Assembly (NCBI GenBank): GCA_037039685.1
Contig: JAWNGF010000010.1
Span: forward strand, 62,001-126,000
Reading direction: 5' to 3'
Source: Ceratobasidium sp. AG-K
Taxonomy: Eukaryota; Basidiomycota; Agaricomycetes; Cantharellales; Ceratobasidiaceae
Length of the DNA stretch: 64,000 bases
In this document: positions 9,792 to 22,346 of the stretch, piece after piece
Numbering within the stretch: the stretch's first letter is position 1
Layout: each line of letters begins with the position of its first letter
Notes under the pieces: generated by a model
What the model saw: only the letters and a program-made list of their open reading frames with translations
What the model was told of the DNA's origin: nothing
The model's database searches: none
Program-made: the position numbers and the translations under genes

Positions 9792-11783
9792 ATGTCTATT
9801 CAAGAAGATGGAGGATCACATCCCTCATCCACTATATCAACAAGAAGAGGACCCAGTTGAGCCGCAAGGCCCACAGGATCACTAAACGAGCAAGATATCG
9901 CACAAGCTCAAGCGGGAGGCCCTGCCCGATCACGTCCCCAAAGCCAAACATCAATGCCAGGAGCTTTCGGCATTGCCAACATAACAACGGTACAAGAAGA
10001 AGAACCCACTATCACGAATAGAGAACCAGGAGATCTTACAAATGACCCCACTCCAGCTGTAATTTGTATTTCGACCGGAAGTCCAGGGCCATCGCGTCCC
10101 TTGCGGCCACTAGGGCCTAGGAGACAGTTCTTTTCTCCCCAACCCAAAGCTCATGGGGGTGTGTCGCTTGTTCCCATTAGACCTCCTCCTACACCACACG
10201 TTCCCAATGTTCCTACAGTCCCTCAAATTGGAGGAACCATCACCAATGCAGGACCAATTCCAATGGCTTCCCACCCAGTCACACCAGCGATTCCAGCACC
10301 ACCATATGTTCCACAGGGTTACTCCGAACAATCGGCCCTAGTACAACAAAACGCTGGTGATTCAGGAAGCTCAAGTTCCAGCTCCAGCAGCAGGACCGTA
10401 ATCAGTAATCTAGACGCTCTGGACGATCTTCTAGAAGGAAGACACAACGCTGCCCTTAGGGTCATAGACGGAATGAGAGTCACTATCGATCGAAGGCTTG
10501 GCGGCCTAGAACAAGCCACACAAGTCCTAGCAAACAACCAGCAAATCTTTAACGACTCCATCAACACCCTACAAGGCACCTTGACAGACATTTTGAACAT
10601 GGCAAGAAATGGCAAACATAATTCTTTTCTAGTTGGTCAAGATGTAACCCGCCTTTGAAATGAGGTTACTAACACTCAAGGACTCGTGAACAATGTATGC
10701 GAAGAACTCAACACTACTAGACAAGGGCAACTCGAATGGAACGAGGCAGTAACACAAGGACTAGAAACCTTACGACAGGAAGGAACCTCCTTCACTGCCA
10801 AAATCACTGAAGTTCAGGAAGCTATCAACAATATGCGAGAAGAAATGGACGAAGCATCCCTGCACGGGATTCCGTCTAGGCAATCAAATTCTCCTCCACA
10901 TCCTGATGCGGAATCTACCAGGATTGACAAATTAGAACTGAGAGTCCAACGACTGATCGAGAACCCAAACATCGGTAGTGGACCACGTCATCCCAAGGTT
11001 ACTCGTCCGGAAGCTTTCGACGGAAAGAAAGGAGAAGGCGCTGAAATGTTCATCACGCAAATGGAGAGCTACTTTGTACGTCTAGGCGATCAATACACTT
11101 CCGACAAAGAAAGGATTCGCGAAGCCCTAGCAAACTTCAAATCCAAGAACAGAGCCGCCACCCACTGGGCACAAGTGCTCTTACAATCGCTTAACCAAGG
11201 AGAAAATAACCAAAATCTCACTTTGTGGGAGGGTTTTAAGGCACACTTCATGGAACAGTTCAGCGACCCTAACAAAAAAGCTAAAGCCGAATCGGACATC
11301 CGAAAATGCAAACAAAACAACTCGATAGCAAACTATGCTTCGGAATTCCGATATCTTCTGGTAGACGTAAACTGGGGACAGGAAGCTCTGATCAACCAAT
11401 TCAAGGAAGGGTTGAAGCCTGAAGTCAAAACCGAACTAGCTCATTTCGAACTAACCCTGATCAACAAAGATGGGTCAGAACGAGAACTATCCCTTGACCG
11501 ATGGATATCAATTGCAATCTCTATTGATCAGAAACTACAAGCAATCAAGAACACGACGGGGAAGAAGACAGTAACAGCATCCTCTAGCTCTACAGAAAGA
11601 CTTCCAGACGAGGTTTACAAGGCTAGGATTTCCTTGAAACGCTGCCTAAAATGCGGATCAGACAAACACATGCTTGCCAAGTGCCCGGAGAAGGAATGGA
11701 AAAAGGAGGAACCTAACCTCAAAGGAAGGGAAGGAAAAATTGAAGAGGAACCCGAGTCGGGAAAAGGCGAGGTCTCCCTCTAA
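9792..11783 (+). pseudogene. gag: Gag, element B2 (two nonsense codons)
   Basis: One frame from ATG 9792 to TAA 11783. TGA at 9858-9860 (CGG in B3) and at 10656-10658 (CGA in B3). The rest is a standard family B Gag: P/S-rich N-terminus, serine run, coiled coil, gag core (FITQMESYFVRLGDQY), and CLKCGSDKHMLAKC knuckle. G GGA AAA lies at 11759-11765, before the stop. The second TGA is at the same codon as a TGA in B5. Confidence 0.93.
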
Positions 11784-11785
11784 CC

Positions 11786-14700
11786 ATGTGTGGAGAGACC
11801 AACAAACCAGTAATAGAAACAATGTACCTCAGAGCTACCAGCGAATCAACAATTGTCTTCACAAATATTACTGGAATCACGGAACCCACCGCCACTCTCA
11901 TTGACTCGGGAGCATCAAGGAACTTCATTGACATCACTTGGGCACAAAGAAACAGTATGGCTCTAATTGAACTACCAACACCTAGAAAAGTAATTGGAAT
12001 CCAAGGGAAGGAACTGTCACATCAAATCCAATTCAAAGCAAATCTGGAATTTGAGTTACTTGGGAAAAACTTCAAGCAAAACTTCTTCGCCATGCCTACT
12101 GGAGATACACACTTGATTCTGGGGTTAGAATGGCTAGAGGAAGCCAATCCAATAATTGATTGGCTATCAAAAGAAATTTCCTGGCGACCAGACAACATCC
12201 TTGGAAAAACCGCAGAAATCGAAGACATACCCGAAGAATTCAAAGATTATGCAGAAGTCTTTAGCGAGGAAAAATTTAAACGGATACCAGACCATCGTCC
12301 ATACGACTGTTGCATCGATCTGGTGGAAGGAGCAGAACTCCCTAAACCGGCCAGGCCTATCCCACTCTCACCAGCAGAATCCATTGCCCTCAGAAAGTAC
12401 CTAGATGAAGAACTAGCGGTGGGCAAAATCCGACCGAGTAAATCACCAGTAGCCGCAGCAACCTTCTTTGTCAAAAAGGGACAAGACCCAAAAAATCCGG
12501 AAAACCCTCCAGAACTCAGGTTGGTTCAACACTTTGGCCCGATCAACGAAATAACAAAGGACGACCGCTTCCCTATGCCACTAATGGAAGATCTCCTTGA
12601 CAAGATCAAGGACGCAAAAATCTTTTCTAAAATAGACTTGCGTATGGGTTTCAACAACATCCGAGTTAAAGAAGGAGACGAATGGAAAACAGCATTCCAA
12701 ACCAAGGAAGGCCTCTTCAAATATATCGTCATGCCCTTTGGATTGAAAAACACGCCGGCGACATTCCAACGGTATATGAATCATATATTCCACGACCTGA
12801 TTGACATCTGTGTCATTGTTTACATTGATGACATATTAATTTTCTCCAAAGACCAAAGCCAGCATGTGGAGGATGTTCGAAAGGTACTCAAAATCCTGTT
12901 AGACAACAACCTCTTTGCAAAACTCCCAAAATGCGAATTCTTCGTCAAGAAACTTGTCTACACAGGAATAAATATCAGCGAGGAAGGAATATCTATGCAA
13001 GAAGAAAAGGTCAAAGCAATCAAGGAATGGAAGGAGCCAAGGACGGTCAAATAGGTCCAAGCCTTCCTAGGATTTGCAAACTTTTACAGGCGATTCGTAC
13101 CAAACTTCAGCGGCCTGGCAAAACCCTTAACCGTTCTAACAAGGAAGGATCAGAAATGGAAATGGGAAGCAGAACAACAGGAGGCTTTCGATAACCTGAA
13201 GAAGGAAATATGCAAGGAACCACTACTGCGACATCCAGATCCAACAAAACCTTACATATTGGAAACCAACGCAAGCGGCGTTGCTATGGGATCGATACTC
13301 TCTCAAAAACAAGACGACGGTTACTTACACCCCATCGCTTTCCTATCAAAATGCTTTAACGCTGCACAAATGAACTACGATGTTCACGACAAGGAATTGA
13401 TGGCAATTGTGGAATCACTAAAACACTGGCAATTGCATCTAGAAGGAACAAGAGAACCAATAGCGATCTACACTGATCACCGTAACCTGCAATACTGGAA
13501 GAAGGCAACTACATTTAACCGACGTCACGCTCGATGGCATCAAATCCTGGCTTCCTACAACTTTGAAATAGTTTACCGTCCGGGGAACATGTCAACAAAG
13601 CCAGACCTACTGTCCAGAAGAGCGGATCATGGCGAAATACCAACAGCAGAGCAAATTATGATCAAGGAGGAACAGTTCAAAGGATTTGCCGGAGAAGTCA
13701 AGTCAGACATCATTGCGGACATTAGGGAAGCACAAACCGAAGATGAGAGCATCAGGAAGATCATAGAATTGTGCAAAGAGAAGGAGACCCTACCCAAATC
13801 AGTGCAACAAGGAATTAGGAACTACAACTTCGAGGAAGACCTGCTCTGGATAGATGGGAGAATCTACGTGCCAGAAGACAAGGACACTAGGCTAAAAATC
13901 CTCAGATTACACCATGATTCAACAATGGCAGGGCACCAGGGTCAAGCCCGAACACTGGAGCTAATCTCAAGGAAATACTACTGGCCTGGACTTAAGGCAA
14001 CAGTAAACAAATACATTGACTCTTGTGAGCAGTGCCAAAGGGCGAAAGGAACAAAAAGCCAAGTACCACTGAAAGCGCTCAAGATACCAAACAGTCCATG
14101 GGAGGATATTGCATACGATTTCATCGTAAAACTCCCAAAATCACAAGGCAATGACAGCATTCTAGTGGTGGTGGATCGGTTCTCTTGCATGGCACACTTC
14201 ATAGCCTGCAAAGAATCAACAACTGCAGATCAACTTGCCGATCTTTTCCTGAAGAACGTTTGGAGATTACACGGCTTCCCACGAAGTACAGTTTCGGACA
14301 GAGGAACAACTTTCAACAGCAAGTTCCTGAAGGCCCTCTACCAAAAAATTGGGACAACACCGACGTTCAGCACGGCATATCATCCACAAACAGACGGAAT
14401 AACGGAACAAATAAACCAGTGGATAGAAGCATGGCTTTGCACATTTGTTAATTACAGGCAAGACAGCTGGGCCGAACTGCTTCCTATCGCAGAATTCTGC
14501 TACAACAACCAGCAACACGGGATCACAGGAAAAACCCCATTCGAGATTGTCAATGGCAGAGAACCAGTATGGAATGTTTTAAGAGAAGTTACCACGATTC
14601 CTGAAGCAAATAAAAAAGCGAACAACTGGCAGGAAGTATGGGACGAAGCAAAAGCGGCAATGGAATGGCACAGAAGAAAGGACACAGTGGAACACCAACC

Positions 14701-15169
14701 AAAATACAAAGAGGACGACCTTGTCTGGCTTTACGGACAAAACATAAAGACAAACCATCCCAACAAGAAACTTGACAACAAGAAATACGGCCCTTTCAAG
14801 ATCAAAAAAATCATATCAAGCCACGCCTACAAATTGGACCTTCCAAAAACCATGAGAATACACCCTGTGTTCCACAGCGATCTTCTTAGTCCATACAAAA
14901 AGGACGAGAACTTTCACAGAAACCAACCCCGACCACCGCCAATCACAACAGAAGAAGGGGAGGAAGAATACGAAGTGGAGAAAATTGTGGACTGGAAGGA
15001 AACAAAGGACGGATTGTTCTACAGGGTTAGATGGAAGGGTTACGATGAAAAAGAAGACACAGAACAACGGGCAGAAGATTTCGGTCACCTTGGAAATAAG
15101 AATAAGGAAGTTCTTGAAGGATTTCCCAAACGCCCCAACACCGTCGAACTACAAAACGAGAAGTATTAA
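11786..15169 (+). pseudogene. pol: Pol polyprotein, element B2 (one TAG, late frameshift)
   Basis: In the -1 frame relative to gag; here an ATG stands where other B copies have GTG. Protease LIDSGAS, RT YIDD, RNase H (METNASG, where other copies have ETDASG, so a catalytic D is changed to N), integrase HHCC and DD35E core, and chromodomain YEVEKIVDWKET. TAG at 13052-13054 stands for a Gln codon (C to T). A one-base shift near 15110 cuts the tail after the chromodomain. The combined changes make it inactive. Confidence 0.93.
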
Positions 15170-15265
15170 AGGGAGAGCAGAACGGGACGACAACACAACT
15201 TGCAGAACTTGCTCACATTCCAACTTGCTCTACACACTTAACGCCCTAAATCTCTTTTGCACACT

Positions 15266-16030
15266 ATGCCCGCCGTCACCCGTGCCACCATTGCCAACAA
15301 CCTTGTCCGCGTTCTCGACGGGCCAGCCTTCCAGACGGCCCGCATCCTTGACTCGGGAGCGGCCCTCTATGTCTTCAAAAGGTCCCAGCAGAGTCCAGGG
15401 CGGCTCCAATTCCGGGCCTCCGACGACATCCTGCACTCTGACCTGGGAGAATTCGAATGGGTTGGCAAAAAATGGCCAACACGTATGCAGCTCCAGAGAA
15501 AGGACATCTACATATGCCAAGGATGCGCAGCCTTCCAAGTGTCCAAAGCCATGTTGCTATCCATGCACAAGCTCAGGGTCGTCAAATAGGGACAAGAAGG
15601 AGCCTACAGCAGCGAATGGGTCCCGGGATACGAAGGCCGCCCCCCCACCCTGAGGCCTTGATGGAGCAACGCATGGGACAAGAACTTCAAAGCAGACTTG
15701 GCGGATTGGAAGATGGAGCGGGGACGCTACCAGAGGGAGAAGTTCGAATGGAAGCCTTTCTGGTGGCAGGAGAAGGAGGCGGACTTGTTGCAATGGGAGG
15801 AGGTCAAGCCGGATGTATGACAATGGGACAAGGACCATGTGGAGGAACAGGAGAGGGTCATGGACTGGTCCAAGGTGGACTGGACGGACGAGAAGACCTG
15901 GGAGAAGTGGGAGGAACACTGCGATGAACCAGGTAACACTGTGTTCAACCCCATCGACCTCACGGAAGAAAAGGAGGACGAGCTCAACTCCCTGGTCGAA
16001 AAAGTCAACAAGGACTGCTGGGTGCAGTAA
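15266..16030 (+). pseudogene. ORF3 of unknown function, element B2 (three stops)
   Basis: ATG at 15266, stop at 16030, exactly 765 nt like the other B copies. TAG at 15587-15589 (a Trp codon elsewhere), TGA at 15659-15661 and 15818-15820 (CGA elsewhere). Motifs kept: HSDLGEFEWVGKKWP and YICQGCAAFQV. Product unrecognised; see the intact copy at 29806. Confidence 0.88.
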
Positions 16031-16075
16031 ATCGGCCCTTTCGGGTTCCCCTCAAGGACCTTAAGGGGGGAGTAA

Positions 16076-16551
16076 TGTCGTGAGCCATGCTCTCGCCATT
16101 GGACTCGTCTGCGTCTCATCCTCTCTCGTCTCTTGTGTTTATGTTTGTGTTTGTTCTTTGTTTGTCTTCCCCTTGTTTTCCTGCCGCGTTGCCACCTTCT
16201 TGTGGTTATGTGTTACATTGTGTAACGTGGCTGTGCCTTGCACGAGTCATGTCTGTTCATACAGCATGACTCACTTGGACACTCCTGACTGGCTGTTCTG
16301 TGTGACTCATGTGGCTGCGCCTTGTATGACTCGGCCACTTCTTGAATATATATAGAGGACCAACAAGCCTGGTAACCCCAGCTTGTTTTGTCTTGTCAAA
16401 CATCCCCTCTGAGTGACACTTAGAACCACCCCTACCCTCAAGGGCCTACAGACGCTTAAGTGTGTTGCGGTTCAAGAGGTCACTTAGGTCTTAGTGCCAT
16501 CCACTCTCCATTGCGGCTTGTCTCATAGCCACCAAGAAGAAGCTTATGACA
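16076..16551 (+). repeat. 3' LTR of B2 (476 bp)
   Basis: Preceded by a polypurine tract (aaggggggag, taa). Starts TGTCGTGAGCC and ends CTTATGACA, then the duplication agaaa. Confidence 0.96.
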
Positions 16552-16556
16552 AGAAA

Positions 16557-17025
16557 TGTTCATCACCCAAATGGAGAGCTACTTCGTCAGGTTGGGCGAC
16601 CAATACAGCTCGGGACAAGAACGAATTAGAGAAGCACTTGCCAATTTCAAATTGGATAACAGATCTGCTACACATTGGGCACAGGTGCTACTCCGATCCA
16701 TGAACAATGGAGTACCTGATCCAAACCTATTGTCATGGGAAACATTCAAGTCACACTTCATGGAACAATTTAGCAACCCTAACAAGAAGGCTAAGGCGGA
16801 AGCCAATATCCGAAAAAGCAAACAAGTCAACTCAGTAGCAAACTATGCAACAGAATTCCGATTTCACATGGTAGATGTGAATTGGGGGGAAGAAGCCCTG
16901 ATCAACCAATTCAAGGAAGGACTCAAGCCAGAGATCAAAACAGAATTGGCACGATTCAAACTTTCCCTTATCAACAAGGATGGAACTGAAAGGCACCTTA
17001 ACCTTAACCAATGGATCACTCTCGC
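16557..17025 (+). pseudogene. gag: Gag, middle part, element B1 (between B2 and C1)
   Basis: Joins 9287 at a split ATG codon (a|tg) and carries the gag core from FITQMESYFVRLGDQY to NLNQWITL. Ends at the C1 junction inside an Ala codon; the frame resumes at 39444 with ISIDQKLQQI. Confidence 0.92.
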
Positions 17026-17516
17026 TGTCGCAACCTGCTAAGTAGTAGAGTTGACGACTGCTAATTGTCTTGTTGACCGTGAGCAATAAGTCTAAGTAGA
17101 CTAAATCGCTAAGGGAAATCACTAGCTTCTAAGTAGAAGTCCTAGCTCCAAATCCCAAGTGGCTGCTGAAGTGGCTAAGTAGCCAAGTGCCTCTTGATCA
17201 CACACTGCAGGGAGAGTTGACAAGGCAAAGCAAGCTGGGGATGACCATGCTTGCAAGCCAGTATATATAGGCAAAGACAGGTCGAGTCATATATACAGAG
17301 TGAGTCAACAAGTCCAGCCACAACCGAGTCATAAAGGGGGCTGCGTAAGGCCAGCCAATAGAAAACAGCATGAGTCATATGACTCATGGTAACACATCAT
17401 CCATACACCTCACTAAACAAGGGAGAGGGCACATCTATACAGAAGAGGCGTGTAAGGCGCCGGTACAAGCCACGAGTCCGCAGAAAGAGAGACAGAGGGC
17501 GGGACAGGTCACAACA
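17026..17516 (-). repeat. 3' LTR of C1 (491 bp)
   Basis: On the coding strand it starts TGTTGTGACCTG at 17516, right after a G-rich polypurine tract (plus-strand ccccccc at about 17520-17526), and ends GCGACA at 17026. R-region primer sequence AGCTTGCTTTGC at 17236-17225 (minus). Confidence 0.95.
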
Positions 17517-17556
17517 TTGCCCCCCCACATAGGGCCAGGTAGTGGAGCGCCTGGGC

Positions 17557-18693
17557 CTATCTGCGGGCGACCCATTCCTTTAACTCCAGCCAGCCAACAC
17601 ATTCCGCCAAGTTCCGCATGTCCGAATTGAGGACTTCGTTCATGCAGTCCCATTTTTCCTGGTAGAGCTTGTCGAGCTCTTCCTGGTGTCATTGTTGCAG
17701 GCGCTCGAGCTCTTGCTGCTCGCAAAGTGCCCACTGCTCTTGTCGGTGGTCGAGCCACTTGTTGAGCTGGTTGACTGACCAGGATCCACATTGGACGAGG
17801 CGGTAGGCCTTGAGGACGTTGGCGTCGCAAGGCATTCGGTCGGCAGGAGGGTGGGGCTTGAGCTTGGCAATTGCCTGCCCGACATCAGCAATGAGGGCCT
17901 TGACATTCTCCTGGGCCCTGTCCCAGGTAGCGTTCCACTCCCGTTCGACTCGCTCAGCGTCTTTGTCGGTGATGGCTGGAGGGGGGGGGACATCAACCGT
18001 CTCCTCTTTGATTTTGCCTGGCTCCATTGGCAGGTCAGTTTTGTTGGCGCCTTTTGACCAGTTGATATCAGAGAGGGGAGTTTTGGGGTATGTGTTGTCA
18101 GCAACTGGTGGTTCAGGCTTTTTCTGCCACTCACAGGGGGCGGGCCAACTGCTGGTGAAGTCATAGGAGCAATTGCTCCACCAGATTCCTTCGCTGTTGA
18201 CGTGTCCCCCGTTGGCGAGGGCCAAGCAGGGGTCGGTTTTGCGCTTGAACCACTTGTCACCCTCCCACTTGTAGCCGGTATCCCGGTTCCAGGCATCAAT
18301 GCTTTTGGTGACCACGTCGCGGACGGTGAGCCCAATACAGCCCTGACAGTGGTAGTACTTGCTGCGGCCAATGTTGGTTGGGTCTGAGGGCTGGGCATCA
18401 GGGTGGCTAACCCAGAGTAGAGAGCCGAGTTGGGGGTGGATGAGGGACTTGCGTTCCTCATCCCACTTGAGGTTGCCTCGCTTGGCAAGGGGGATGTAGC
18501 CCAGGTGAACCCCAGGCTCGAGGTTGTTGGCCAGTTTCCTGGCCTCTTTGAGGGACCAGGGCGCTGTAGCCCTGCAGTTGACGGCGAATTCACCTGGTCC
18601 TCTGGCCATGATGGCCTTGCCATAGGCAACGCTGAGTTTGTATGAGGCGAGGCAGGCGGCAGCGGTGGTGATGTTTGAGCGGATGGGGGCCAT
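17557..18693 (-). pseudogene. ORF3 of unknown function, element C1 (about 377 aa, one TGA)
   Basis: ATG at 18693; open for 334 codons to TGA at 17691-17689, then the same frame continues for 43 codons to TAG at 17557. The TGA fits a CGA decay, so the original protein was probably about 377 aa. It shares with family B ORF3 an H-x-x-LG-x3-WV motif (86-95) and a C-x-G-C motif (C116, C119: YYHCQGCIGLTV). The C-terminal half is rich in Trp, Glu and Gln and probably helical. No signal peptide or membrane segment. The whole frame lies within an open pol frame. Function unknown. Confidence 0.8.
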
Positions 18694-21600
18694 AGCAAAG
18701 GATGAAAAGAGTTTTTTGAAAAAATGGTGTGAGAGTGGGCTAAGAGTGGACTGGTGGGAGTAGGCTGAGTAGCTGGGATGAGGACTTCAGCTGCCTTTCC
18801 TCTCGTCCTTTTGTATACTTGTGGTTTGAAATTCAGGGGAAGCGAGCCAGTGGGAAAGTCCTTCTGGAACTTCCTCATCACTGAAGTCATGTCGGCAAAT
18901 TTCTCTGCCCGTTCTTCCGTGTCTTCTAGAGGACCATATCCTTTCCATCTGATGCAACATTTCAGTCCATCAGGGTCTTGATGCCAATCAATGATCTTCT
19001 CTACTTCATATTCCTCCTCCCCTTCTTTTGTAACGATCGGCGGAGGTCAGGGTTGGTTCCAATGGAAATCCACATCTTCCTTGTAGTGAGTCAACATGTT
19101 TCCATGGAAGACGTCATGTATTTTCATGGACTTGGGGAGGTCAAGCTGGTAGGCGTGTGAAGAGATTTGTTTCTTGATAATGAAGGGGCCGGTCTTTTTG
19201 TCATCAAGCTTCTTGCTTGGGCGCCTAGTCTTGATGTTGGTAGTCAGGAGCCACATGTTGTCCCCTTCCTTGTACTGGTGCTTTGGGAGCTCTTCCTTTG
19301 TTTGGTGGTACTCCATCATTGCCTTTGCTTCTTCCCACACGGCCTCCATGTTGTTCGTCCATTTGTCACCTTCCGGAGAGTGAGTCATGTAATCCTCAAT
19401 GGTCCACTTTGGAGTCATTCTGTAGGCTATTTCAAACGGTGACTTGTTTGTGACGCGATTCCTGTGATTGTTGTGGCAGAATTCCACGATTGGTAGCCAT
19501 TTGGCCCAGTCATCTTGTTGATGGTTGCAAAATATTCTCAGCCAACCTTCTAACCATTGGTTTGTTTTTTCTGCAAGGCCATCAGTTTCTGGGTGGAAGG
19601 CCGTGCTGAAGGTTGGTTGGATATTGAGTCGTTTGTACACTGCCTCCAGGAAGTGAGATTTGAAAGTCGTTCCTCTATCAGAGACAGTGGTTTTTGGGAA
19701 GCCGTGGAGGCGCCATACCTCCTTGATGAAGATGTCGGCAAGTTGTTCCGAGTTGGTAGCTTTGTTGCAAGCGATGAAATGTGTCATTCTTGAGAAGCAA
19801 TCTACAACCACAAGGGCACTGTCAAAACCTTCCGATTTTGGTAGTTTCACAATAAAATCATAAGCCATGTTTTCCCAGGGTTTTTCCAGGATGGGTAAGG
19901 GTTTGAGCGGCAAGTGTCCTTTGCTTCCCTTCCCCCTTTGGCAGATTTCGCAGCTTTCAACGAATCGATTCACTTGGCTTTTCATGCCTGGCCAATAGTA
20001 ACGTCTTGAGAGGAGTTCCAAGGTCCTTGCTTGTCCCTGGTGACCAGCCATGGGTGTGTTGTGATGTAGTTGTAGCAGCTTCAGTTTGATGTCTTTTTTG
20101 TCAGGGACAACAATCCTTCCTTGATACCACAGGAGGTCTTCCTCCCATTCGTAGTCTTTGAATTGTTTTTTCACGGAAGGTGGAAGGGACTCTTTGTCCT
20201 TTGTGCAAGTAATCAAAGTTTGCAAGGCTTCGTCCTCTTCCTGTGCTTCTTTGAGTTCACTCATGAGGTCTGATCCCATCATGGCGGCAAAGCCCTTGAA
20301 TCTCTCGGCGGAGATCATAGTCTGTTCCGCAGATGCAATGTCCCCATGGTCGCTTCTTCCAGAGAGAATCTCTGGTTTTTCCGACATCTTCCCAGGCCGA
20401 TAGTGGATTTTGAAGTTGTAACTTGCTAGCATCAGAAGCCATCTGTGGTGTCTTCGGTTGAAATTGATAGAGTCCTTCCAGTAGGTCAAGTTTTTGTGGT
20501 CCATATAGATGATCACTGGTTCCTTTGTTCCTTCCAGGTGAATGCGCCAGTGTCTCAGTGCTTCAATGATAGCAAAAAGTTCCTTGTCGTGTGTGTTGTA
20601 GTTCAATTCTGCATCTTTGAAGTTCTTGGACAGGAAGCCAATTGGGTGCAAGTATCCGTTGTCTTGTTGTTGACTAAGGATTGCTCCTAAAGCGACTCCT
20701 GAGGCATCAGTTTCTAGGAACTATTGTTTTGATTCATCTGGATGTGCCAGTACTGGTTCTTCCGAGATCATTTTCTTCAGATTTTCGAAGGCTTCTTGAT
20801 GTACTTCTTTCCATTCCCATTTCTGGTCCTTTCGTGTAAGTTGGGTCAAGGGTTTCACAATGGAGGAGAAAGAAACTACAAATCTTCTGTAGAAGTTGCA
20901 GAAGCCAACAAAAGCTTGTAGTTGCTTGATGGTTTTTGGCACCGGCCATTCCTGGATAGTCTTGATTTTGTCCTTGTTCATGGAGATACCATTTTTGTCC
21001 ACAACAAATCCCACCCAATTGGCTTTTTTGCTGTAAAAAGTGCACTTTTTGAGGTTGCCAAACAGATTGTTTTTTCATAGTCTTTTGAGGACTTCTCTGA
21101 TGTCCATAGTGTGTTGATTTCTTCCCCTAGAGATGATCAAGATATCGTCAATGTAGACTACTCTCTTTTTTCCAATCAGGTCTCTGAGGATGTTGTCCAT
21201 CATTCTTTGGAAGGTCAAAGGTGCGTTTTTCAGTCCAAAGGCCATCACAGTGTATTCAAAGAGACCTTCAGAGGTGCTGAAAGCTGTTTTCCATTCATCC
21301 CCTTCTCTAATTCTCACGTTCCAGAAGCCGTTCTTCAGGTCCAGGGAGGTGATGAAAAGTTCTTCATTCGATTTGTCACTAGTCTTCTTGAAGATTTCCA
21401 GGAGTTGATCCATCAAGGGTATGGGGTAGCAATCCGGGATGGTTTCTGCATTTGCCCCTCTGTAGTCAACAACTGGTCTCAGGTCAGGGACAGTTTGTCC
21501 TGGTTTCAATGCTTTTGTGGCAAAGAATAGACTAGCGGTAACGGGGGAGTCGCTGGGTCTAATTCTTCCTGACTTGAGTTCCAATTTCACATACTCCTTT

Positions 21601-22346
21601 GTGGCTTCCCTTTCTCTTGGTGAGAGGGGATAAGCTTTCCTTGGTTTTGGAAGCCTATTGTTGTCGTAGAAGTTGATTTTGCAGTCCCATTCCCTGTGTT
21701 CTGGCAGTTTGTCATATCGTTCTTCATCAAAGACATCAGCAAAGTCCTTGAGCTCTTCTGGAAGTTCTTGTAACATTCCTGCTTTTGCTTGGATGTCGAG
21801 CTCCTTTCTCCATTTGATAGAGAATGGGGCCCAGGAAATTTCGGGGTTTGTTTCTTTCAACCATGTCATACCAAGGATCATTGGCTGAGTTCCTGTTGGC
21901 ATGACATAGAATCTTTGTTCAAAAGTTCTTCCTTCAATGTCAAATTTCAATTTGCAATGGTGTTGGATAAGGTCTTTTTGGGTTTTTCTGTCGATCATTT
22001 CCACGTTCCTAGGAGTTTGTAAAGGGATCAAGGGAATGTTGTTTTTCTTTGCAAAGTTCAGGTCAATGAAGTTTCTACTGGAACCGGAGTCGATGAGAGT
22101 TGAGATGTTTTCCGTGATTCCCTCTGCTTGTGCATATACCATGGGTGATTCATTTGTGGCTTTGCAGTAGTATACAATCCGCAGAGAGGGTATTGGGGCA
22201 TCTTCACACACGGTGGAGAGACGCCCATCTAGTTTTCTGACTCCGAGTCGGTGGACTTGGTTTCCTCCGCTTCTTCCTTCACTTTGTTGGCCTTCCCTTT
22301 CACCGGTGCCTTTCCCTTGTCTTTGTAGGTCCATTCCTTTTTGCAA
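17640..22346 (-). pseudogene. pol: Pol polyprotein, element C1 (three stops), with long open tail over ORF3
   Basis: One frame on the minus strand with TGA at 21077-21075, TAG at 20723-20721 and TGA at 19049-19047. Protease LIDSGSS, RT with YIDDILI, RNase H ETDASG, integrase HHCC (HQGQARTLELLSRRYYWPG...CEICQ), D/D/E core, and a chromodomain near 18980-18830 with WKGYGPLEDTEERAEKF, which lacks the usual Trp after the DxT turn. Past the chromodomain the frame stays open about 1.2 kb to 17640, across all of the 334-codon ORF3; that part is P/S-rich and probably not conserved protein. Confidence 0.9.

Larger units (their letters stand above)
9288..16551 (+). mobile_element. B2: family B gypsy element inserted in B1 gag
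   Basis: Target duplication agaaa at 9283-9287 and 16552-16556. LTRs are 475 and 476 bp. All three ORFs are present in order but carry stops. Length 7264 bp. Confidence 0.96.

Noticed and set aside
17026..17516. Solo LTR of family C
   Set aside because: A polypurine tract and ORF3 adjoin it, and the duplication ctcgc is shared with 39439, so it is the 3' LTR of a full element.
17640..18890. A separate 416-codon minus-strand gene
   Set aside because: It is the pol frame continuing past the chromodomain; the P/S-rich tail looks like an out-of-frame reading of ORF3.
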